A stretch of 45,714 bases of DNA from Elusimicrobiales bacterium (GTDB lineage: Bacteria; Elusimicrobiota; Elusimicrobia; Elusimicrobiales; UBA9959), in assembly GCA_031082205.1 (NCBI GenBank), contig JAVHLJ010000019.1, positions 1 to 45,714 of the forward strand, written 5' to 3'. Shown here piece after piece: positions 40,003 through 45,714 of the stretch; the first letter of the stretch is position 1; every line of letters starts with the position of its first letter. Below the pieces are notes generated by a model. That model worked only from the letters and a program-made list of their open reading frames with translations. It made no database searches and was not told where the DNA came from. The position numbers and the translations under genes are program-made.

Positions 40003-40761
40003 TTACTTCTTGGCCGGGGGGGCGGCGGGTTTGGGGGCCGGCTTGGGGGCCGGCGGCTTGAGCTTGTCGAGCTGTTCCTTGGCGGTCCTGGCTTCCGGCG
40101 ACCTGGGGAAATCCTTCACCACCGACTCCAGGAAGCTTATCGCCTCGGCCTTCTTGTCCTGCGGGAACTTCAGCAGCGACTGGGCGTAGCGCAGCCGCGC
40201 GGCCGGCGCCTTGCTGGAGGACGGGTACTTGTCCAGCAGCGTGGCGTAGGCCAGCGCCGCGTCCTGCCAGGCGCCCTTGCTGAAATAGGACTCGCCCAGG
40301 TAGAAGCAGGCCACCTCCGCCATTTCGCCCGAGGGGTACTTGGCGATATACGACTTGAAGCCGGCGGCGGCGTTGTCGTAGTTCTTCGCCGAGAAGGCGG
40401 CGTACGAATCGTTATATAACTTGGACGGCAGCAGGGCGCTCTCGACCTGCTCCTGCTGCTTCTGTATCGTCTTGCCTATGGCGTTGACGCGCTTGTCCAG
40501 GCCGGCCTCCATCTGGTCCAGCCGGCCCGACAGGCGCTCCATCTGCGACGAGACTCCCTTTATGTTCTCCGAGAAGACGTTGAGGTCCCTGGAGAGGCTG
40601 TCTATCTTCACCGCGAGGTCGGCCTGGTTCTTCTGCATCGTGGAGAGGTTCATGTTCAGGTCGTCCATCTGGCTCTGCATCTGCAGCATGTCGCGCTGGG
40701 TGGCGATGCAGCCCTGCAGCAGCAGGGCCGCGGCGAAGACGGTCAGCCGGGAGAGCGTCAT
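40003..40761 (-). CDS. cpoB: Tol-Pal coordinating lipoprotein CpoB (YbgF)
   Basis: 252 residues. Lipobox LLQGC near residue 18, then a coiled coil (about 20-105, regular heptads such as MQSQMDDLNMNLSTMQKNQ) that would trimerise, then TPR repeats (about 115-230: YAAFSAKNYDNAAAGFKSYI, FYLGESYFSKGAWQDAALAY) and a Pro/Ala/Lys-rich tail. CpoB links Tol-Pal with peptidoglycan synthesis in E. coli, where it is soluble; a lipid-anchored form as here is a variation. 1 bp after pal and 37 bp before tolB. Confidence 0.9.
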   Translation of the reverse strand: MTLSRLTVFAAALLLQGCIATQRDMLQMQSQMDDLNMNLSTMQKNQADLAVKIDSLSRDLNVFSENIKGVSSQMERLSGRLDQMEAGLDKRVNAIGKTIQKQQEQVESALLPSKLYNDSYAAFSAKNYDNAAAGFKSYIAKYPSGEMAEVACFYLGESYFSKGAWQDAALAYATLLDKYPSSSKAPAARLRYAQSLLKFPQDKKAEAISFLESVVKDFPRSPEARTAKEQLDKLKPPAPKPAPKPAAPPAKK

Positions 40762-40762
40762 T

Positions 40763-41311
40763 TCAGCGGGTCCTCGCCTTGGTCTCGGCCCGGCGGTTCA
40801 TCGCCCAGCAGGCCTCGGTCTCCTCGGGGCAGACGGGCTGCTCCTCGCCGTAGGAGATGGTGCCTATGGAACTTTCCGGGACGCCGAGCATGACGTAATA
40901 GTCGCGGACTTCCTTGGCGCGCTTCTGTCCCAGGGCCAGGTTGTATTCCACGGTGCCCCGGTTGTCGCAGTGCCCTTCGACGACGACCAGCCATTCCCTG
41001 CGGGACTTGATGATCTCGGCGTTGGCCTTGAGCGTTTCGCGTGTCTTCTCCGAGAGGGCGTACCTGTCGAACTCGAAGTTGACCGCCTTGAGGCCGGACT
41101 GGGCGACGAACTGCGGCCCGCGGATGTCCCCCTCCGTGCTGATCTCGTCGCCGGTGCTGTCGGTGACGTCTATGGACGGGATGGTGGCCGTGTCGCTGAC
41201 GAACTCGGCGCCGTCGGCGCCGCCGGTCTTGACTTTCTTTCCCGCGCAGGAGGACAGGGCGCCGAGGAAGGCGAAAGCCGTTACCAGGGTTGCTATTTTC
41301 CTCATGGTCAT
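40763..41311 (-). CDS. pal: Peptidoglycan-associated lipoprotein Pal
   Basis: 182 residues. Lipobox LSSC at about residue 21, a flexible linker, and an OmpA-like peptidoglycan-binding domain (about 70-180: VNFEFDRYALSEKTRETL, VEGHCDNRGTVEYNLALGQKRA with the diaminopimelate-binding Asp and Arg, SYGEEQPV). AAGGAGAT lies 6 nt before the ATG. First gene of pal-cpoB-tolB with a good promoter in the end of the upstream menA gene. Confidence 0.95.
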   Translation of the reverse strand: MTMRKIATLVTAFAFLGALSSCAGKKVKTGGADGAEFVSDTATIPSIDVTDSTGDEISTEGDIRGPQFVAQSGLKAVNFEFDRYALSEKTRETLKANAEIIKSRREWLVVVEGHCDNRGTVEYNLALGQKRAKEVRDYYVMLGVPESSIGTISYGEEQPVCPEETEACWAMNRRAETKARTR

Positions 41312-41368
41312 TCAGATCTCCTTGAGCGAGGCCTTTTCACGGTTTCCCGGCGGGCGCTCGCAGGCCAC

Positions 41369-41398
41369 ATTATATAGATAAATAGAGGCCCGTGGCAA
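41369..41398 (-). promoter_or_regulatory. Promoter of the pal-cpoB-tolB operon
   Basis: Minus strand TTGCCA (41393-41398), 18-bp spacer, TATAAT (41369-41374). It overlaps the last codons of menA. Leader of about 50 nt with a strong Shine-Dalgarno sequence. Confidence 0.72.
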
Positions 41399-42248
41399 AC
41401 AGCAGGCCGAAGGCGGTCACCAGCCCGGCCGTCGCCGGCACCAGTTCTGAGAAGCGGCGTTCCCGGGCCATGCCGAGCAGTTTAAGGGCCAGCGGCAGCG
41501 AGAGCAGCGGCAGGAGGAATGCCCATTTCAAGCCGTAGAGGGCCGCGATGAGGAAAGGGGAGACGATCAGGGCGCGGTATACCGCCAGCGAGGCCGCCGG
41601 CCCCGCTTTCATCGCGAGGGTGGAGATGCCCGAGGCCCTGTCCTCCCCGGCGTCGCGCATGTTGTTGGCGTGGAGTATGGCCACGATGAGCAGGCCGACG
41701 GGCGCCGAGAGCAGGAAAGGCCAGGCCGACAGGCGCCCTCCCTGTACGAGGGCCGCGCCGCCCGTTATGAGCGGGCCGAAGGCCAGGAAGATGCCGATCT
41801 CGCCCAGCGCCCGGTACTTGTAGGCGGCGCCGTCGGCCGTGTAGAACCAGGCCAGCGCGAAGCCGGCCGCGCCGAGAGCGATCAGTTCCGGCGCGGAGCG
41901 GCTCCAGGCCAGCCAGAGGCCGATGAGCCCGGCCGCGGCGAACATGGAGACGGCGACATAAGGCGCGGCGCGCCCGCCGATAAGTCCGTCGAGTATGCCC
42001 CGGTCGTCCGCGGTCTCCGCCTTGTCCACGCCGTTGCGCCAGTCGAAATAAGTGTTGGCCAGGTTGGCGGCGGAATGGGTAAGCAGCGCCGCGGCGAGGG
42101 TGAGCCAGAAAGCGGGCCAGGATATCGCGCTGTCCCGGGAGGCGGCGACGGTGCCGACTATAACGGGCACCAGCGAGGCGGGCCAGGAATAGGCCCGGAA
42201 AACGACGAATATCTTTTTCAGCGCGGACGGGGGCGGGGTCTCAGGCAT
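41370..42248 (-). CDS. menA: 1,4-dihydroxy-2-naphthoate polyprenyltransferase (MenA-type, UbiA family)
   Basis: 292 residues, about nine membrane helices. Both aspartate motifs are intact: NLANTYFDWRNGVDKAETADDRG (first) and HANNMRDAGEDRASGISTLA (second), and both have the MenA style (NNxRDxxxD). It attaches a polyprenyl chain to DHNA in menaquinone synthesis; another quinone precursor cannot be excluded as no other men genes are here. It overlaps the polyprenyl diphosphate synthase gene by 8 bp, which would supply its substrate. Confidence 0.88.
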   Translation of the reverse strand: MPETPPPSALKKIFVVFRAYSWPASLVPVIVGTVAASRDSAISWPAFWLTLAAALLTHSAANLANTYFDWRNGVDKAETADDRGILDGLIGGRAAPYVAVSMFAAAGLIGLWLAWSRSAPELIALGAAGFALAWFYTADGAAYKYRALGEIGIFLAFGPLITGGAALVQGGRLSAWPFLLSAPVGLLIVAILHANNMRDAGEDRASGISTLAMKAGPAASLAVYRALIVSPFLIAALYGLKWAFLLPLLSLPLALKLLGMARERRFSELVPATAGLVTAFGLLFATGLYLSI

Positions 42249-43203
42249 TGCGGTGGACGAGCGTGAGCAGGAAATTCTTGAGGCCGGGAGCGGCGGCCCG
42301 GACTGGCAGAGCGTCGATAAGGGGGAAGGCCTCCTTTATCATCGACGAAGCCTTCTCGCGCGCGGCGGCGGTGAAGCCCCGCTCGCGCAGCAGCGCGGCC
42401 AGCCGCAGGGCGGGCTCCAGGTCGCCGGGCGGGGCCGAGGCGAGCGAGTCGAGCAGCGCGGAGACCTCGCCGGACAACGCCGGGTCCTCCAGCGCCAGGA
42501 TCACGGGAAGGGTGACCTTCCCCTCGGAAATATCCTTGAGCGAATCCTTGCCCGAGAAAGACGGGTCCGACTCGAAATCCAGCACGTCGTCGGCCAGCTG
42601 GAAGGCGGAGCCGGCCAGCGAGCCTATCCGGCCGCAGGCCTCTATCAGGTCCGGCCGGGAGGAACGCCCGCAGGTCTCCACGGCGGTCCAGCGGAAAAGC
42701 TCGCCGGTCTTGAGCGCTATCATCTCGAAGAACTCCTCCCGGCCGGTCCTCCTGCGCCGCGCCCGCTCTTCCAGCAGGGCTCCCTTGACCATCTTGCCGA
42801 CGGACTCCAGCAGCGAGCGGCAGGCGGCCGGGGATATTTTCCAGGCCTCTTCCAGGGCCAGCGAGACCAGGAGGTCGCCCATGAGTATGGAAGCGTTCAT
42901 GCCCAGCCGCTCGTTGAGGGTCGGGCGCCCCCGGCGCAGCGCCGAGAGGTCCACGCAGTCGTCGTGAAGGAGGGAGGCCGTATGGGCCAGTTCGGCGCAG
43001 ACGGCCACGCGTTCGGCGGCGGCCCTCTCCCCGCCCAGCGCGTCGGAGAGGAGCAGGGCGAAGCGGCTGCGCGAGGCCTTGCCTAGCCCTTCGAAGGGGC
43101 GCGGGCCTCCGCCGTAGAGGCGCGGGTCAATGCCGGCCGCGACGCGCGAAAGTTCCGCGTCTATCCTCGCTATCGAATCGGCCGTGCCGGCGGCTGTTTC
43201 CAT
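42241..43203 (-). CDS. Polyprenyl diphosphate synthase (trans-isoprenyl synthase)
   Basis: 320 residues. Both catalytic motifs of the IspA/IspB family are present: LLHDDCVDLSALRRGRPT (first DDxxD, with the following RRGxPT) and QLADDVLDFESD (second). It elongates allylic diphosphates with IPP; the residues before the first motif (HTASLLHDD) suit a long-chain product such as octaprenyl or heptaprenyl, fitting supply of MenA, but length cannot be fixed by eye. An extended -10 (43214-43222) lies 10 nt before the ATG. Divergent from the DUF4175-like gene. Confidence 0.9.
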   Translation of the reverse strand: METAAGTADSIARIDAELSRVAAGIDPRLYGGGPRPFEGLGKASRSRFALLLSDALGGERAAAERVAVCAELAHTASLLHDDCVDLSALRRGRPTLNERLGMNASILMGDLLVSLALEEAWKISPAACRSLLESVGKMVKGALLEERARRRRTGREEFFEMIALKTGELFRWTAVETCGRSSRPDLIEACGRIGSLAGSAFQLADDVLDFESDPSFSGKDSLKDISEGKVTLPVILALEDPALSGEVSALLDSLASAPPGDLEPALRLAALLRERGFTAAAREKASSMIKEAFPLIDALPVRAAAPGLKNFLLTLVHRNA

Positions 43204-43213
43204 AAGGGATGGA

Positions 43214-43222
43214 ATTTTACCA
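43214..43222 (-). promoter_or_regulatory. Extended -10 promoter of the polyprenyl synthase-menA operon
   Basis: Minus strand TGG-TAAAAT (hexamer 43214-43219), 10 nt before the ATG at 43203; predicted leader of only about 4 nt. Confidence 0.55.
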
Positions 43223-43246
43223 AATATGCGGGGGCGGAGTATTTTA

Positions 43247-43252
43247 TATACT
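43247..43252 (+). promoter_or_regulatory. Possible -10 element of the DUF4175-like gene
   Basis: TATACT ends 10 nt before ATG 43263; expected leader of 3-4 nt. No -35 is evident. It lies in the 59-bp gap shared with the divergent prenyl-synthase promoter. Confidence 0.4.
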
Positions 43253-43262
43253 TGGCTGGTAA

Positions 43263-45650
43263 ATGAAAGAACTCCCGGAAGCCGGCCGGCCGGCCGATAC
43301 CGCCCGCGGGATCAAGGCGGTGCGGGCGGCGCTGCTGCGCGCGCGCCTCGAGTGGGCCGCGTCGCGCGGGGCCGCCGCCTTCGCGCGCGTTTTCGCCCCC
43401 GCCGCCCTGTATCTCTCGGCCGCGGCCCTGGCGGACCGCCTTTTCTTCCTGGACGAAAGGCTGCGGCTGGCCGGCCTGGCCGCCTGCCTCGGCTGGGCGC
43501 TGTGGCGTTTTTACTCGTGGTTCTTCCGCCCGCTGGCCGGGCTCGGCCGGGAGAGGCTCTCCGCCGAAATATCCTCGGCTTCCCCGGCGCTGCGCCTGCA
43601 CATAGGCCCCGCCGCGGACCTGGCCGCGGCGGGGGACGGCGCGCCGGACGCCTTCGCCGCCGCCCATATCAGGCAGACCGCGGAACTGCTGTCCCGGGAA
43701 AGACCGGCCCTTCCGCCTTCCGGTCTCCGGGAGAGACTGCCCGCCGCGGGGCTGGCCGGGGCCGCCCTCCTGCTTTCGGCGCTGCTCAACGGCGCTTCCC
43801 TCGCCCGCGTTTCCATGCCGGCCGCGGCCGGACCCCTGGAGGATTCGCTCAGGGTCAGCCCGGGCGACGCCTCGGTACGCGAGGGGGAGACCGCGCTCAT
43901 CGAAGCGTCCTGGCTGAACGGCTCGCCGGGCCGCCCCGTCCTTTCGCTGCGGGAGCGCGGCGGTGAGTGGCGGCGCCGCGAATGGTCGGAGTGCGGCGGC
44001 GGCTCCTGCCGCGGCGAGGCCGAGGTGGGGAGGGGCGGCCTTGATTACCGGCTGGAATTCCGCGGGCGCAGGACCCGGGCTTACCGGCTGGATTTCCTGC
44101 CGCGGCCGGGCTTCACCGCCCTCTCCTGCGAATTCTTCCCGCCGCCTTATTCCGGCCTCCCGCCTTCGTCACCCGGCTATTGCCCGGCCTCGGCGGAGCT
44201 GGTAAGAGGCGGCTGGATAAGGCTGGAGGCTGTGCCGTCATACGCTCCCGCCGGCATCGCGCTCTCCGGTCCCGGCGGCGGCAGGAGTTTTTTCTCCGCC
44301 CTGCCGGGCGGCAGATGGGAACTGGCGCTGAGACCGTCCGCCTCCGGGACTTATGACGCCGAGTTCTCGGCGGCGGACGGCGGCCGGCTGAGGGTGGGGG
44401 AGATAATGGGCCTCGAACTGAAGGAGGACGCCCCTCCCGCGGCCGCCCTGCCGGGGGCGGCCGGAGGCTACCGGGGCGGGCCGGTGTCCCTGCTTTACGA
44501 AGCGGCCGACGATATCGGCCTCGCCTCTATCGTAGTGGAAAGGCGGGTGCGGGGCCTGCCCGCTCTGGACAGGGGCTATACCGTCTACGAGTCCGCCCCG
44601 CCAGGCGAGCGGACCGTATTCGCGGAAGAACTTTTCTCGCTGCACGACGTCCCGGCCGGGGCCGAGGTCTCTTTCACGGTGAAGGCCCGCGACTTCAATC
44701 CCGCCGGGGTCTGGTCCGTCAGCCGCGCGCTGAGCGTCAGGGCCGGCGCTCCCTCGCTCTCGGGAGGCGAGGGGCTTTTCCGCGCCCGAGCGGCCCTTGA
44801 GGGACTGAAAGGCATGGAGGAGGCGTTCGCGGCCGGCCACGACCCCTCCTCCCTGCCCGGGCTGGGCCGCTCCTGGCGGGAACTGCCGGCCCTGCTCCGG
44901 TCGGCTCGGGTTACCGGGGAGGAGGCAGCGCCGGGGGCGCGCGCGGCCGGCGAAGCGCTGGCCGGCCTGGCCGCGGCGGCCGGGGAACAAGCCGGGGGAA
45001 AGGTGCCGGAGAGGGAAAGGGCCTCCGGTGAAGGCGACGGCGCCAGGGTCGCCGCCCTGAGCTCCGAACTCCGCTCTTTCCTGCAAAGCGCCTCGGCGGA
45101 GGCCGACGCCGCGGCGGGGGCGCTTTTCACCGCCCTCGCCGCCGGCGCGCTGGACGGAGCCGAGGCCGCGGCGCTGGAGATGGAGCGGGACCTGCGGGCC
45201 GCCAGGGAAGGCGGAGGGCTCAAGCGCGCCAAGCTGGAGAACCTGCTGGAAAGGATAAATTCGGAACTTTCCGCGCTGATTAAGGCGCTCGGCGACCCGG
45301 CCGCGGCGCCCCCTTCCGAAGGGAAGGTGTACAGGCTGCCGCTCGGGTCCGCCATGGACCTGGCGGCCGGCATAGCGGGCGACCTGGCCTCCGGGGACCT
45401 GGACGCCGCCATAGAAAAGGCCGGCAGGCTGCTGGAGCGTCTTTCAGAAGCCCGCCGCGTGGCCGCGGAGAGGATGGAGGACCTGGCGGCCTCTTCGCCG
45501 CAGTCGCGCGCCTCCGCGGAGGCGGAGGCCCTGGCCGCGGCGGTGAGGGAGCTGGCTTCCGGGCAGGCGGCGCTGCTTGAGGACACCCGCTCCCGCCACG
45601 ACCTTGTCCTTGCCAGGCGGGCCGCCGCGGCCGCGGCCTCCTGGAGATGA
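43263..45650 (+). CDS. Large membrane-anchored protein, DUF4175-like
   Basis: 795 residues. Two hydrophobic segments near residues 40-85 and one at about 160-180 (GLAGAALLLSALLNGASLARV) anchor a large extracytoplasmic part with Ig-like beta domains (about 190-500, for example SVREGETALIEASWLNGSPG and ADDIGLASIVVERRVRG). The C-terminal 280 residues are helical and very rich in Ala, Glu and Arg. This order matches DUF4175-type proteins that often neighbour MoxR/BatA genes; the function is unknown. The stop is 64 bp from the window edge and the next gene, if any, is cut off. The extreme Ala/Glu composition of the 3' part makes frame and family assignment less secure there. Confidence 0.72.
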   Translation: MKELPEAGRPADTARGIKAVRAALLRARLEWAASRGAAAFARVFAPAALYLSAAALADRLFFLDERLRLAGLAACLGWALWRFYSWFFRPLAGLGRERLSAEISSASPALRLHIGPAADLAAAGDGAPDAFAAAHIRQTAELLSRERPALPPSGLRERLPAAGLAGAALLLSALLNGASLARVSMPAAAGPLEDSLRVSPGDASVREGETALIEASWLNGSPGRPVLSLRERGGEWRRREWSECGGGSCRGEAEVGRGGLDYRLEFRGRRTRAYRLDFLPRPGFTALSCEFFPPPYSGLPPSSPGYCPASAELVRGGWIRLEAVPSYAPAGIALSGPGGGRSFFSALPGGRWELALRPSASGTYDAEFSAADGGRLRVGEIMGLELKEDAPPAAALPGAAGGYRGGPVSLLYEAADDIGLASIVVERRVRGLPALDRGYTVYESAPPGERTVFAEELFSLHDVPAGAEVSFTVKARDFNPAGVWSVSRALSVRAGAPSLSGGEGLFRARAALEGLKGMEEAFAAGHDPSSLPGLGRSWRELPALLRSARVTGEEAAPGARAAGEALAGLAAAAGEQAGGKVPERERASGEGDGARVAALSSELRSFLQSASAEADAAAGALFTALAAGALDGAEAAALEMERDLRAAREGGGLKRAKLENLLERINSELSALIKALGDPAAAPPSEGKVYRLPLGSAMDLAAGIAGDLASGDLDAAIEKAGRLLERLSEARRVAAERMEDLAASSPQSRASAEAEALAAAVRELASGQAALLEDTRSRHDLVLARRAAAAAASWR

Positions 45651-45714
45651 CGGATATCGTCGGCGTCCGAGGCGGCGGACAACATCCCGATCAGGCGGGG
45701 CAGGTCTTCCTCGC
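45647..45714 (+). CDS. Possible start of a further gene, cut by the window edge
   Basis: An ATG overlaps the preceding TGA (ATGA), the junction type used by many genes here, and the frame stays open to the edge (begins MTDIVGVRGGGQ). The codon pattern is not clearly coding, and other frames are open as well. No function can be given. Confidence 0.2.
   Translation, partial: MTDIVGVRGGGQHPDQAGQVFL

Overview
The window is a GC-rich stretch (roughly two-thirds G+C by eye) of a bacterial chromosome packed with housekeeping genes. The cell is Gram-negative (diderm): it encodes an LptD-type LPS translocon, Pal, CpoB and TolB, several lipoproteins and two beta-barrel-like proteins. The gene content, the IspH-membrane domain fusion and the heavy use of the Ile codon ATA in GC-rich DNA do not look like Proteobacteria. 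My best guess is a GC-rich Elusimicrobiota-type lineage, but that is inference (moderate to low confidence); a marker tree of SMC, PolA, UvrB and Rho would settle it.

Layout. 1-2340: tRNA-Asp and tRNA-Val flank an OPT-family transporter, all on the minus strand. 2382-4637: an ECF sigma factor convergent with an IspH protein fused to a UbiA-like membrane domain. 4638-5158: a non-coding block built of inverted repeats. 5159-9543: uvrB-nadC-birA-queG. 9533-12430 (minus): a lone receiver protein, then a peptidoglycan-recycling pair (MltA and NamZ/DUF1343). 12571-16418: FecR-domain protein and two secreted or outer-membrane proteins. 16424-16602: a REP-like palindrome, a terminator and the smc promoter. 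16603-21600: smc, a phosphoesterase, a second lone receiver and trxA. 21713-28046: polA, rhomboid protease, coaE, rho and an M23 peptidase, mostly with 1-4 bp overlaps. 28112-36090: rpmE, then prfA-prmC-murA-folC-ROK kinase-lptD. 36091-36524: a second non-coding block related to the first. 36525-38077: a UDP-sugar epimerase and thymidine kinase. 38146-41311 (minus): pal-cpoB-tolB and a truncated transposase. 41370-43203 (minus): a MenA-type prenyltransferase and a polyprenyl diphosphate synthase. 43263-45650: a large DUF4175-like membrane protein.

Themes. Isoprenoid/quinone supply is covered by IspH, a polyprenyl synthase and MenA. The envelope is covered by MurA, MltA, NamZ, M23, LptD and Pal/TolB/CpoB. 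Replication, repair and expression are covered by PolA, UvrB, SMC, Rho, RF1, PrmC and L31.

The most unusual signals are the IspH-UbiA-like fusion; a family of intergenic inverted-repeat elements whose outer ends carry promoters for lytB, uvrB and an epimerase; a set of promoters whose predicted +1 falls on or next to the start codon; and a terminator for one gene written inside the Fe-S motif codons of its convergent neighbour. No CRISPR array, complete insertion sequence, prophage or rRNA gene is visible.
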